DNA from: Alloscardovia theropitheci
GTDB taxonomy: Bacteria; Actinomycetota; Actinomycetes; Actinomycetales; Bifidobacteriaceae
DNA: 64,000 bases
Direction of reading: 5' to 3'
Assembly: GCF_004332295.1 (NCBI RefSeq)
Contig: NZ_RXLP01000014.1
Coordinates: forward strand, 1 to 64,000
Below, in pieces: positions 10,732 to 20,723 of this stretch. Every line of letters begins with the position of its first letter. Positions within the stretch are counted from its first letter, which is position 1. A program made the translations under genes and the position numbers. The notes beneath the pieces are model-generated. The model did not search any database, had not been told where the DNA came from, and saw nothing but the letters and a program-made list of their open reading frames with translations.

Positions 10732-11892
10732 TTATGCATACGTAAGAGAAGTTAAAAGAGCTTCCAAAGCCAACAAAATTGGAGTATTGCCAGCAATTCG
10801 CCTACGAGCAACATCAATGCACTCAACCGCGTCAATTGCTTGTTGTCGATTGACGCGTACAGATAATTCTGCGATTTCCTGCGAGAACTCTTGATTGATT
10901 AACCCACTGACGAGTTCAGCACCATTATGAATCACAGCTATATCACGATATACGCTAGCTATCGTTGTTAACGCGCGATCTACTACATCGCGAGTCAGAC
11001 GAGTCACTCGCCGATTGACCTCTTCCTTCTTGCTCAACGCGTTATACTGCGAACGAAGAGATGAATCAATCGAATCTTTCGGACCTAAGCCATTCGCACG
11101 TCTAAATTCCTCTTGCTCCTTCTCGACTTGCGATTCGATGCTCGCTTGCGCTTGTTCATGAGCAGAAGTAAAGATGCTATCAGCAAGCAATACTGCTTGG
11201 GAAGAACGTGTCATCGATACTAGATTATCAACGATATCGTTGCGCATACGCATTGCCTCGGGTTGGCGAGCATACAATCGCGCTATCCCGATATGACCTT
11301 GCGCTAAACGAGCATATTGTTTTGCTTTATGCTCATCCACACCGGTTGTTTCCTGTAAAAATTGCGCGACATCATTCAACGCTGGAACAGCCAGCGTAAC
11401 AATTCGTGTACGTGACCGAATTGTAGGCAATACGTCCTGCGCGGATGGAGCACACAAAAGCCAAATAGTATGTTCACTTGGCTCTTCAATATCCTTAAGC
11501 AAGACATTCGTCGTACGTTCACTCATGCGATCAACATCTTCAATAATGATGATGCGCCATGGTGACAGTGCCGGCATTTGCTCAGACGTGGTCATAATTT
11601 CACGTACCTGATCGATAGTAATACTGACACGATCCGTGGTAACAGTAGTCACATCAGGATGTGTGCCAGCTTTAATCATCCTGCATATATCACATTCTCC
11701 ACAACCGCCCTGAGGACAATTAAGCGCCATAGCAAATGCTTGAGCCACCCGCGACCGTCCAGAACCAGCTGGACCGCATATAAGCCATGATTGTGCGATG
11801 TCTCGAGGAGAACGCGCTACACGAGACAGTAATTCAACGACAGGCTTTTGCCCAACGATTGAGTTCCACACAGAAGGTACGGTTTGAGCCAT
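10732..11892 (-). CDS. holB: DNA polymerase III subunit delta'
   Basis: This 386-residue AAA+ clamp-loader subunit has a P-loop-like GPAGSGRS at residues 40-47, where Arg replaces the usual Lys; this fits delta' subunits that do not hydrolyse ATP. The zinc module cysteines are at 59, 64, 67 and 70. RIIIIEDVDRM is the Walker B-like segment and the sensor region reads IRSRTRIVTL. It works with the tau/gamma protein encoded at 29515-32274. Its ATG overlaps the tmk stop by one base (TAATG), so the two are translationally coupled. A variable, charged segment (about 245-285) interrupts the C-terminal collar domain. Confidence 0.95.
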   Translation of the reverse strand: MAQTVPSVWNSIVGQKPVVELLSRVARSPRDIAQSWLICGPAGSGRSRVAQAFAMALNCPQGGCGECDICRMIKAGTHPDVTTVTTDRVSITIDQVREIMTTSEQMPALSPWRIIIIEDVDRMSERTTNVLLKDIEEPSEHTIWLLCAPSAQDVLPTIRSRTRIVTLAVPALNDVAQFLQETTGVDEHKAKQYARLAQGHIGIARLYARQPEAMRMRNDIVDNLVSMTRSSQAVLLADSIFTSAHEQAQASIESQVEKEQEEFRRANGLGPKDSIDSSLRSQYNALSKKEEVNRRVTRLTRDVVDRALTTIASVYRDIAVIHNGAELVSGLINQEFSQEIAELSVRVNRQQAIDAVECIDVARRRIAGNTPILLALEALLTSLTYA

Positions 11893-12515
11893 TACTGCAA
11901 ATCCTCTAAATCAAGCTGTTCGATATCAGACTGAATTTGCATCCACACTTCCTCAATGCTTTGAGATGCATCAATGACACGGCAACGCTTTGAATCTGCT
12001 TGGGCGATATCTAAGAAAGCTTGCCGGGTGCGTTCGAAAAATAGTTCACCTGCGGACTCGAGGCGATCAGGTTCACCAGTTAGGCGCAACCGCGATTGCT
12101 CATAACTCAGATCCAAAATATATGTGCGCTTTGGCCATAAATCACGAGTAGCGAACTGCGAAAGCATACAAATATGATCTTCCGTCAATTCGCGTCCACC
12201 AGCTTGATACGCAATCGAAGAGTCGATATAGCGATCGGATATAACTACACTTGCCTCATCTAATGCAGGCTGAATCACCGTCGCTACATGGTGCGCCCTA
12301 TCAGCAGCATAGAGCAATGCTTCAGCACGAGCATCCACATCACCGCCGTGCAAAAGCATCTGACGAATCTGAACACCAAGCTCAGTTCCCCCCGGCTCAC
12401 GTGTAGTTATTACCCGCCGACCGCGTGATTGAAAATACTCTTGGAGCTTCTTGACTTGTGTACTTTTGCCGACTCCATCTACTCCTTCAAAAGAGATAAA
12501 GAGACCTTGTGCCAT
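11892..12515 (-). CDS. tmk: Thymidylate kinase
   Basis: The 207-residue enzyme phosphorylates dTMP to dTDP. The P-loop GVDGVGKST is at residues 11-19, the substrate-binding REPGG at about 40 and the DRYIDSS motif near 95. It sits between topA (24 bases upstream) and holB (one-base overlap), an arrangement common in actinobacteria that links DNA topology, dNTP supply and replication genes. Confidence 0.96.
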   Translation of the reverse strand: MAQGLFISFEGVDGVGKSTQVKKLQEYFQSRGRRVITTREPGGTELGVQIRQMLLHGGDVDARAEALLYAADRAHHVATVIQPALDEASVVISDRYIDSSIAYQAGGRELTEDHICMLSQFATRDLWPKRTYILDLSYEQSRLRLTGEPDRLESAGELFFERTRQAFLDIAQADSKRCRVIDASQSIEEVWMQIQSDIEQLDLEDLQ

Positions 12516-12539
12516 ACTTGAATCCCAGCCCTATCGTAT

Positions 12540-15410
12540 CTACTTAGAAGTAGTTCGTGATGTAGAAGACGAAGAAGTTTTCTTTGCAGCATTTCTCGTT
12601 GCCGTACTTTTCTTCGTAGTTGTCTTCCTTGTAGTGGTTTTCTTAGTCGCAGACTTAGCTGTAGTTGCGCTTTTCTTCGTTCCTCGAGTAGACGCGCTTT
12701 TAGCCGAGCGACGACGCTTAGTAGGGCCCGCTGCTCGCTTTTCAGCAAGCAACCGGAAAGCTTCAGCTGGCTCTATAGACTCTGGAGTGTACTGCTTCGG
12801 AAGTGTGCGATTCGTTTCGCCATCCGTAATATAAGCTCCATAGAAGCCGTCTTTGATAGTGACATTCTTACCATTATCTGGATCAGCACCCAATTCACGA
12901 AGAGGTGGCTTAGCAGCTCCCCTTGCGCGACGACCATATTTTGGTTGTGCATAAAGTTCTTTAGCTTGTTCCACAGTAACAGTAAAGATTTCGTCTTCAG
13001 ACGATAGCGAGCGCGTTTCAGCTTTACCGTCTATACCTGTCTTTGTAAGGTATGGGCCGTAACGACCGTTATTCGCAAGAATTTCTACATTCTTGCTCTC
13101 CCCGGTCTTGTCATCTTTCTCTTCGATAGTTCCTACTACACGTGGAAGGTCAAGAAGTTTAACAGCATCTTCCAAGGTGAGAGCATCTGGGGTCATTGTC
13201 TTGAACAATGAGGCCATCTTAGGCTTATTTGCCTTATCTATCTTTTCGTCACCAGTAGGAATTGCAGTGAGCGCCACGTACGGACCAAAACGACCATTGC
13301 GCACTTCGATAGTTCCACCCGTTTGCGGATGCACGCCTAATACGCGCGGACCACCCGAATTATTATCAATTAATTCGCGACCAGCTTCGACAGTAAGCTC
13401 GTCAGGAGCCATAGTATCAGGCAGGCTCGCTCGCTTTGGTTTTCCTTCCCTATCAAGATGAAGTGAATCTTCAAGATAAGGACCGTATCGTCCCACTCGT
13501 ACTGCTAAACCATCACCGATATCAATAGTGTTAATTTCTCGCGCGTCAATATCGCCGAGTTGTGCAACTTGAGCTTGTAATCCTTGATGTGCTTCTTGAG
13601 CAGATCCAGCAGAATGTTCACCATCACCAAAATAGAAACTCGTCAACCATTCACGGCCAGTTTCATTACCTTGCGCAATCTTGTCAAGGCCGTTTTCCAT
13701 TTGTGCAGTAAATGCATAATCTACATACTGTGGGAAATTTTGTTCAAGAAGTTTAACGACAGCGAATGCTAACCACGATGGGATGAGAGCACGTCCACGC
13801 TCATACACATAGCCTCTATCAATAATTGTTGAGATAATGCTAGCGTATGTCGATGGACGACCAATTTCTTTCGCTTCCAAAGTTTTTACTAAGGATGCTT
13901 CCGTATAACGCGCTGGCGGATGTGTCTCATGCGATTGTGGTTGCACTTCCTGTGCGGTGAGCATATCGCCTTGTGACAATGGGGGAAGCACAGCATTATT
14001 ATCGTCATCTTGTGTGTCAGAACGTGAGCTAGTTCCTGCAAACGCGCCTGTAGCTACAGTGAATCCAGGAAAATCAATAACCGTTCCACTAGCCTGAACG
14101 ATAGCAAGACCATACTTGCCAGAATCTGCACTTAATCGGATAGTAGCTGTAGATCCGGTAGCATCAGCCATTTGTGATGCTAATGTGCGACGCCAGATAA
14201 GCGTATACAATTTCAGCTGGTCGGGAGGAAGAACGGTGCTGAGCTCTGCAGGGTTTCTAAAGTGTGCTCCAGCAGGACGAATTGCCTCGTGAGCTTCTTG
14301 AGCCCCAGCACTACGAGTAGCGTACTGCTTTGGTTTCTCGGACAGATATTTCTCTCCCCATTCGTGAATAACACCTTCACGAGCTGCTTGAATTGCTTCC
14401 TGTGACAGGGTCACCGAATCAGTTCGCATGTAAGTAATATAACCATTCTCATACAAACCCTGAGCAGCACGCATCGTTGAACGAGATGACATACCGAGTG
14501 CATTACCTGCAGCTTGCTGCATCGTCGAAGTAGTAAATGGCGGCAATGGTCGACGAGTATATGGCTTAGTTCCCACAGATTCGACGACGAAATCGCTGTT
14601 CGTTAAGGCGGTAGCTAATTCTTGAGCCACTGCTTCATCGACAACAGTTACGTTTTCTTTTCGCGCTGACTGTGTAAGTTGTCCAGCATCATCAAAATCT
14701 TTTGATCCAGCCACACGTGATTGTCCGAGCTGAATCAATCGCGCAGTAAAACCATTACTTACACCGTTGGATTCCCCATTAAATTGAGCAGTAATATCCC
14801 AGTATGACGATTTTACGAAAGCCATGCGCTCTCGTTCACGTTCAACGATTAAACGTGTAGCCACAGATTGCACACGGCCTGCAGAAAGACCCGTACGTAC
14901 TTTTCTCCACAATACCGGTGACAATTCGTAACCGTACAAACGATCAAGTACGCGTCGAGTTTCCTGCGCGTCAACCATATGAGCATCTACATCACGCGTA
15001 TTGCTCAATGATTGTGTAATTGCTGATTTGGTTATCTCATGAAAAACCATGCGCTTAACAGGAACTTTTGGCTTGAGTGTCTCCACGAGATGCCACGCAA
15101 TAGCTTCACCTTCGCGGTCCTCATCAGTTGCGAGAAAAACTTCATCAGCATTTTTCAATGCACTCTTAAGTTCAGAAACTGTTTTTTTCTTATCGGCACC
15201 AACGATATAGTATGGCTTGAAACCATCATCGACATCCACGCCAAACTTACCAAATTTGTCCTTAGCGCTAGCCGGAATCTCAGATGGTTGTGCAAGATCA
15301 CGAATATGCCCGACCGAGGCTAGTACTGTGTATTCATCGCCCAAATAACCGCCAATTTTCCTCGCCTTTGTAGGAGACTCAACGATAACGAGCTTACTTC
15401 CTTTTGCCAC
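12540..15410 (-). CDS. topA: DNA topoisomerase I
   Basis: The 956-residue type IA topoisomerase relaxes negative supercoils. The TOPRIM domain opens the protein (KLVIVESPTKARKI, then FLATDEDREGEAIAWH), GLSAGRVQSVA follows, and the active-site tyrosine is Tyr327 in YITYMRTDS. The C-terminus has repeated GRYGPYL-type modules instead of Cys4 zinc fingers, as in other actinobacteria. The last 90 residues or so are a disordered Lys/Thr/Ser/Arg tail with repeated KKTTTRKTTTKKS-like units, expected to bind DNA nonspecifically. First gene of the topA-tmk-holB run. Confidence 0.96.
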   Translation of the reverse strand: MAKGSKLVIVESPTKARKIGGYLGDEYTVLASVGHIRDLAQPSEIPASAKDKFGKFGVDVDDGFKPYYIVGADKKKTVSELKSALKNADEVFLATDEDREGEAIAWHLVETLKPKVPVKRMVFHEITKSAITQSLSNTRDVDAHMVDAQETRRVLDRLYGYELSPVLWRKVRTGLSAGRVQSVATRLIVERERERMAFVKSSYWDITAQFNGESNGVSNGFTARLIQLGQSRVAGSKDFDDAGQLTQSARKENVTVVDEAVAQELATALTNSDFVVESVGTKPYTRRPLPPFTTSTMQQAAGNALGMSSRSTMRAAQGLYENGYITYMRTDSVTLSQEAIQAAREGVIHEWGEKYLSEKPKQYATRSAGAQEAHEAIRPAGAHFRNPAELSTVLPPDQLKLYTLIWRRTLASQMADATGSTATIRLSADSGKYGLAIVQASGTVIDFPGFTVATGAFAGTSSRSDTQDDDNNAVLPPLSQGDMLTAQEVQPQSHETHPPARYTEASLVKTLEAKEIGRPSTYASIISTIIDRGYVYERGRALIPSWLAFAVVKLLEQNFPQYVDYAFTAQMENGLDKIAQGNETGREWLTSFYFGDGEHSAGSAQEAHQGLQAQVAQLGDIDAREINTIDIGDGLAVRVGRYGPYLEDSLHLDREGKPKRASLPDTMAPDELTVEAGRELIDNNSGGPRVLGVHPQTGGTIEVRNGRFGPYVALTAIPTGDEKIDKANKPKMASLFKTMTPDALTLEDAVKLLDLPRVVGTIEEKDDKTGESKNVEILANNGRYGPYLTKTGIDGKAETRSLSSEDEIFTVTVEQAKELYAQPKYGRRARGAAKPPLRELGADPDNGKNVTIKDGFYGAYITDGETNRTLPKQYTPESIEPAEAFRLLAEKRAAGPTKRRRSAKSASTRGTKKSATTAKSATKKTTTRKTTTKKSTATRNAAKKTSSSSTSRTTSK

Positions 15411-15594
15411 GATTACACCTCATCTTAATCGGCTAGTATCTTGCAGAGAACAAGATACCTCTGTTCATTATTATGCACACTCCCCCGTCCAGCGCATAAT
15501 TTTCTACACATTGTGGACAACTGTATCTACGAAAATTGACGAAAATTTACGAATATTCACGCATTCTCAGTAAGAAATTAGTGACTACTCGGAT

Positions 15595-16734
15595 TTAAAA
15601 TTCTCGCGTATGTGAAGAAACTGGAGGAGCTGGTGGCGCTCCTACAAGTCCAAGACGGCTTAACGGCGCGGCCGTAACCTGTCGAATTGCCAGCACACAC
15701 CCGTATAAAAAGCTGCTCATTCCCACGATTAATGCGAATGTGGAATACAGTCCACTCACCGTTAAATCTTCTGGCTGATACTGAACCACAGGGTAGATCT
15801 GCGAAACAATATATGTACCGTAAGCAGCGCTAGCCAAGCCAAATACGATAAGAATAGTCGAAACGATTTGAACACTTATACTCGATTTGCGCGTTCCAGG
15901 CTCATCCATTCCCGATGCGCGTGTAAAAGCCATTGCGATAAGTCCCAATGACCCCACCAACATTATTGAGGTCAAAGGATCCGTTGGTCGATGCCATCCA
16001 TCATAGATAACCATGATTCCCACCATTGTTGTAAAAATCATTGACCATAAGGACGCTATTGCTCTGAGTACTCGTGGCATTCCCATGACTAATGCAACGC
16101 CCGCAATCATAGTCAATGCTGTATGTCCAGAAGGAGCAGAATTCGCTGGGTTTGGCATCAAAGAATCAAATACTGGACGTGGTAGAAGCCTTTTCAAACT
16201 ATACGAAGCCGCGAAAGCTACGGCGATAAAGACGATGATTATACCGAAAGTATAAAAACGCTTTCGTGCTATTACAGTGATAAGAGAAAGAGCAATCATC
16301 GTAATACTTATAGCGATAATCACTATAGAGTTCGTAAAAATAACTGGCATATATGTGTCTACGTTCGGGTACACGCTTCCCATTTGAGACCACATCCAGT
16401 CATCAAAATATTGTCCTGACTGCGTCCATACGCCTACATAATACACAACTGCGGTCGAAAGAAGACCTATAATTCCCAGTATGATAGCCCATACGACTGA
16501 GCTAACCCGTGGATGTGTTGCTAAATATTGGTCAGATCCGCGGTCAATACGCACAGTGAACGTACGCTCCGAGGATGCCTTCTCAGATATTTTTTTGGAA
16601 ATTTTTCCAGAGGATAACTTTTCAGGCATTTTTTCCCCAGAGTCAACTTTTTCAGACAATACGTCTTGCATAGAGCTTTCTTGTGACGAGTAATCTGGTA
16701 AAAAATTCTTATCATCTGCCATGTTTGTAGACAA
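15595..16734 (-). CDS. PAP2-family membrane phosphatase
   Basis: The protein has a charged, Ser/Lys-rich cytosolic N-terminus of about 65 residues, then multiple transmembrane helices. PAP2 motifs are present: LKRLLPRP for motif 1 (shorter than the KX6RP consensus), NSAPSGHTAL for motif 2, and YDGWHRPTDP carrying the HxxxD of motif 3. Such enzymes dephosphorylate lipid phosphates such as phosphatidate or undecaprenyl pyrophosphate at the outer face of the membrane. The start is uncertain: a TTG at 16734 follows GGAAAGGGAC, while the ATG at 16722 has no good ribosome binding site. The substrate is not known. Confidence 0.82.
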   Translation of the reverse strand: MSTNMADDKNFLPDYSSQESSMQDVLSEKVDSGEKMPEKLSSGKISKKISEKASSERTFTVRIDRGSDQYLATHPRVSSVVWAIILGIIGLLSTAVVYYVGVWTQSGQYFDDWMWSQMGSVYPNVDTYMPVIFTNSIVIIAISITMIALSLITVIARKRFYTFGIIIVFIAVAFAASYSLKRLLPRPVFDSLMPNPANSAPSGHTALTMIAGVALVMGMPRVLRAIASLWSMIFTTMVGIMVIYDGWHRPTDPLTSIMLVGSLGLIAMAFTRASGMDEPGTRKSSISVQIVSTILIVFGLASAAYGTYIVSQIYPVVQYQPEDLTVSGLYSTFALIVGMSSFLYGCVLAIRQVTAAPLSRLGLVGAPPAPPVSSHTREF

Positions 16735-16923
16735 TAGTCCCTTTCCTCACGTCTTTTAAGTATTTTGGACAATCACCACGTAATATGAACAACTCTCCTG
16801 CTGTGATACGCAGGAGTCCTTACCTTGGTGTTGACAGGCTCAGGTATTTCGTAGCTTCTTTAAATTGTTTTACGTTATTTGCTGAAATCCATAAATTCAG
16901 ATGCATAATCTTAAGAAAAGTAA

Positions 16924-17013
16924 AGAAAACTCTCACGTACCCGACAGAGGCCACTTACCCTTGCTGCATTCCTGCCCTGGGGGAGTTGGGTGACATATCG
17001 CCACGTGAGAGCA
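16924..17013 (-). ncRNA. ffs: Signal recognition particle RNA, small bacterial (4.5S) type
   Basis: On the minus strand the core CCCAGGGCAGGAATGCAGCA followed by AGGG is the conserved apical SRP loop region that binds Ffh. The ends pair as CTCTCACG (16930-16937) with CGTGAGAG (17004-17011), and the transcript runs into TTTTCTTT, so the terminal stem also works as a terminator. The RNA of about 90 nt is the short form lacking an Alu domain. Ends are estimated from the closing stem. Confidence 0.93.
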
Positions 17014-17085
17014 ATCTTTAGTGTACACTACTCTTTCGAACTGTGCCAGCGTGTGTCTGTTTTACACACTTCATTATCCGCCTTG

Positions 17086-19155
17086 CTACTGCTTGACACT
17101 CATGAAATCAAGATTCTTGAGATATTGATTTCCAGCGGTAACGTCGTACTGGATGAGTTTATAGTCCTCAAGTAGCTGCTTTGTCTCCTTATCTGCATGC
17201 GATACATCAATATATAATCCTTGATTATCAACATAGAGCGCCTGACCCTCAGGGATACGTGTCCATCCTTGAATTTTGTTAACTACCGCTGGTTCCATTG
17301 CTGGTACCTTAGCATGCAGCTGCCCAAGGAATGCCACGAATGGACTCACCTTTGCATTCATGTGCTCGGATAATTGAGCAGCAAAGAAGTTCGGCGATGT
17401 ATACGCACTATTCGTCGCGCTCTCACCAGCTGCACGATTATCAATTCCAGATGCTTTATTTGACCAGATGAAGTAATCCGACTCATGTAACGCCAAGGAA
17501 TTGTTCTCATCTTTAGCCGCTGTCTTATATACACCCGGCAAATGATCACCGTAAAAGACGACTGTAATTGGACGATCCAATGCATCTAATTCATCCAAGA
17601 ATTCTTGGGTGTAATCATCAGTATATTCAGCTCCCTTAGCAAAAGTCTCAATAGCACTCTTTTCTTTTGCTGGAAGTGGGGTACCCGTTGTACTCTCGAC
17701 GGTTATTTCATTATTCGGGTAATAATTGTTATACGGCATATGATTTTGCATAGTTGCTACCTGATAGAAGTAACTTTGCCCAGCCTTGTCTTTCTTCAAG
17801 GAATTCAAAACTGCCGTATACGTCGATTTGTCAGAAACGTATGGTGACGTCCCCAATTTATCTTGTGGAGAAATAATATCAGGTGGCTTAAGAGTCCAGA
17901 ATTGCGAGAATCCAAACTTCTTATAGTTAACATTTCGCGAATACATATTTGGCATATATGGATGGAACGCATACGCATTACTATCATTCCACAACTGGTT
18001 AAATGTCGGAGTCCACTTAGCCCCCGGAATAAGCTGCTGATACGGCGAGCTTAACGACGGAGCGAAGTTCACAAGTGACATACCCGACAATGCCATATAT
18101 TCGAGATTTGCTGTACCGCCACCATAACCGGATGAAAGCATCAATCCCGATGTCGTTGAATTCTTAATTGCACGAATCTTTGGCATTACATCTTTATTGA
18201 GCTTAATTCCAGGAACACGTGCCGGATCGGAGAAGGATTCTGAAAGTACATAGATAACTGTCGAATCATTCACTTCTCGCGAACGAGAGGCATTAAGCGT
18301 TGCCGCACTCTTGCTGTAGCGCGTAGCGACTTCTTCCATCGTTTTTTGAGAATAATTTGTCGGCCTATCCATAATTTTTGGATTAACCAAGCGAGCAAAA
18401 CCGATAGCCGTTCCATTCTTTTGAGCATCAATCTTGGAATCCCATAGTTTTGGTGAATCACCAAAATACGTAATAAGTGTATTTGACCACGATCCAATCG
18501 ACGCCATAGACATAACGAATGCGGCAAGAAATGCCATTGCTAGGACGGCTGCCATGAGACGTGATACCCAACGGATTGCTACATTTTTCGTATATACAAC
18601 CCCTCGGCGTGTATCACGATGACCTAAGATCATTGAAATTGCTGTGGTAATAATAATCAAAAGCAACGCACCAGTGATAATTGCCACTGCATCATCTGGT
18701 AACCATGATGTCAGATCTCCAGCATTTCCGCCAGATATAAAGTTCATATCAGCTGGAACGATTGTCTCGGATCGGCTCACCATTTTGAATCGTTCCGCGA
18801 CTGTTATGATAATGCTCATATCAATAAATAATTGCGAAGCAAACCAGAAACGATTCGTAAGCATAATCAATATGAAATATACGATTGCAAGAATAAAGAA
18901 TTCATTAATAGGAACTTTATTGCCTGTTGTAACAATTTGCCATACGAATCCGAATGAATTCCATACTTCATTTTCAAGATTCACACCCCACTGCAGGATA
19001 ATAACTACAGCAGTGTTGATGAAGAAAAACCACACGAGATATGACCATGTGGAATACTCATGGCGACTTAGCATTGTCTTAAACCACGATGAGGCTACAT
19101 TCTTTTTTTCTGTACCTGTTTTAGCAGTGCTCATCTGAGTTCTTTCTACCTTCAT
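17086..19155 (-). CDS. LtaS-type membrane sulfatase-fold glycerophosphate transferase
   Basis: The 689-residue protein has an N-terminal membrane block of about five helices (residues 35-220) and a large extracytoplasmic sulfatase-fold domain. SGYGGGTANLEYMALSG contains the expected nucleophile Thr348 (counted from the first ATG), and FYGDHLPG is a metal-binding segment. This is the layout of lipoteichoic acid synthases, which polymerise glycerol phosphate from phosphatidylglycerol. In Bifidobacteriaceae the product is more likely the glycerophosphate decoration of lipoglycan; that is inference. Two starts are possible: the ATG at 19155 or the one at 19134 (MSTAKTG). It follows ino1 on the same strand, separated by a terminator. 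Confidence 0.85.
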   Translation of the reverse strand: MKVERTQMSTAKTGTEKKNVASSWFKTMLSRHEYSTWSYLVWFFFINTAVVIILQWGVNLENEVWNSFGFVWQIVTTGNKVPINEFFILAIVYFILIMLTNRFWFASQLFIDMSIIITVAERFKMVSRSETIVPADMNFISGGNAGDLTSWLPDDAVAIITGALLLIIITTAISMILGHRDTRRGVVYTKNVAIRWVSRLMAAVLAMAFLAAFVMSMASIGSWSNTLITYFGDSPKLWDSKIDAQKNGTAIGFARLVNPKIMDRPTNYSQKTMEEVATRYSKSAATLNASRSREVNDSTVIYVLSESFSDPARVPGIKLNKDVMPKIRAIKNSTTSGLMLSSGYGGGTANLEYMALSGMSLVNFAPSLSSPYQQLIPGAKWTPTFNQLWNDSNAYAFHPYMPNMYSRNVNYKKFGFSQFWTLKPPDIISPQDKLGTSPYVSDKSTYTAVLNSLKKDKAGQSYFYQVATMQNHMPYNNYYPNNEITVESTTGTPLPAKEKSAIETFAKGAEYTDDYTQEFLDELDALDRPITVVFYGDHLPGVYKTAAKDENNSLALHESDYFIWSNKASGIDNRAAGESATNSAYTSPNFFAAQLSEHMNAKVSPFVAFLGQLHAKVPAMEPAVVNKIQGWTRIPEGQALYVDNQGLYIDVSHADKETKQLLEDYKLIQYDVTAGNQYLKNLDFMSVKQ

Positions 19156-19181
19156 TACTTACACACTACACTCACAGTCAG

Positions 19182-19222
19182 CTATAGAAAAGCGCAAGGT
19201 CACTCTATTGAATGACCTTGCA
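19182..19222 (-). terminator. Terminator of ino1
   Basis: A perfect 9-bp stem, GCAAGGTCA (19195-19203) with 19214-19222, followed on the minus strand by GCTTTTCTATA. Confidence 0.8.
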
Positions 19223-19281
19223 CCAAACAATCACGTTCACATGCAAACTGTAAAAGTCGCGACACTATAGCTGTTTATAGT

Positions 19282-20424
19282 TTAAGCGTGCCACACGTCT
19301 TTTCCGCGAGCCTGAGCCGAAGCAACATCCGCATTGAGCTGATCCTCATTTGCTTCTACCTCGCCCGCGATGAACTTCTCAACGAGTTGACGAGCTTCAT
19401 TATCTTCATGCTGAACTGCTGGAGACTTCATAAAATACGAGCTTGGAGCCAAAATTGGTCCGCCCAATCCACGATCTAGCGCAATCTTTGCAGCTCGAAT
19501 TGCATCAATAACTACGCCTGCTGAGTTTGGTGAATCCCATACTTCAAGTTTGTATTCAAGATTAAGAGGAACATCACCGAAAGTTGTTCCTTCCAGGCGA
19601 ACAAAAGCAAATTTACGATCGTCAAGCCATGCCACGTAATCAGATGGTCCAATATGCACGTTTCTATCTTCCATCTCGTGAGGAACGATAGATGTTACGG
19701 CACGAGTCTTAGAAATCTTCTTAGACTCAAGACGATCGCGCTGAAGCATATTCATAAAGTCCATATTGCCACCGACATTGAGCTGATACGTGCGCTCTAC
19801 ACGTACTCCTCGGTCTTCGAAAAGACGTGCCAATGTGCGGTGAGTAATGGTTGCACCCACCTGGCTCTTAATATCATCACCGACAATTGGTACACCTGCA
19901 TCGCGGAACTTTTGTGCCCATTGAGGATCAGAAGCAATGAATACTGGCAGGCAATTGACAAACCCACATCCTGCTTCCATAGCGGCAGTTGCATAGAATT
20001 TATCAGCTTCCTCAGAGCCTACTGGCAAGTAAGAGACAAGAACATCAACTTTCTTATCCTTCAATACTTGCGCTACGTCTACTGGCTGAGCGTCAGATTC
20101 CTCAATCATTTGACGATAATATGTACCTAATCCATCATGAGTAGGACCCCTCAAGACTTCCACTCCAAGATGTGGCACATCGCTAAACTTATATGTGTTG
20201 TTCTGAGAAGCGAAGATCGCCTCGCTTAAATCAGTGCCCACTTTTGCTGCATCAACATCGAATGCTGCTACGAATTCGATATCGCGGATTCGATAACCGC
20301 CGAAGTTCGCATGCATAATTCCTGGAATTTTATCATCATCATGAGCATCGTGATAGTACTGAACGCCTTGAACGAGCGACGAAGCGCAGTTACCAACACC
20401 TGCAATTGCAACGCGAATAGTCAT
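19282..20424 (-). CDS. ino1: Inositol-3-phosphate synthase
   Basis: This 380-residue NAD-dependent enzyme converts glucose-6-phosphate to inositol-3-phosphate. The N-terminal Rossmann motif [14 protein letters not shown] and the family segments [16 protein letters not shown] and [13 protein letters not shown] are intact, and the length matches actinobacterial short MIPS. The product feeds phosphatidylinositol and related lipids, in keeping with the envelope genes nearby. AAGGAT lies seven bases before the ATG. The roughly 300 bases between it and the divergent PBP gene carry promoters for both directions but no gene. Confidence 0.95.
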   Translation of the reverse strand: MTIRVAIAGVGNCASSLVQGVQYYHDAHDDDKIPGIMHANFGGYRIRDIEFVAAFDVDAAKVGTDLSEAIFASQNNTYKFSDVPHLGVEVLRGPTHDGLGTYYRQMIEESDAQPVDVAQVLKDKKVDVLVSYLPVGSEEADKFYATAAMEAGCGFVNCLPVFIASDPQWAQKFRDAGVPIVGDDIKSQVGATITHRTLARLFEDRGVRVERTYQLNVGGNMDFMNMLQRDRLESKKISKTRAVTSIVPHEMEDRNVHIGPSDYVAWLDDRKFAFVRLEGTTFGDVPLNLEYKLEVWDSPNSAGVVIDAIRAAKIALDRGLGGPILAPSSYFMKSPAVQHEDNEARQLVEKFIAGEVEANEDQLNADVASAQARGKDVWHA

Positions 20425-20723
20425 TATTCATCCTTAAATTGTCGACTGCAAGTAAAACTTACCTTTCATATAACCGTACTCTGCACTCATGATATAGCAC
20501 AACTTTTTAATCAATTTTTCTCTCCATCACATCGTTAATGCACGCTCAGAGTGAACTTTTTACTCTGTCATCATTTGCAATGAGGAAATAACCTACAAAA
20601 GGCTTAATTTCAACGTTTCGCACTATATATCCCCATGCCGCAGGTGTGAAATTAGCGTAAATGTAATGCGCAATAGCCGTATAAAAATGGACTGTATCGA
20701 AAATTCTTACTAGCCTTTTATAT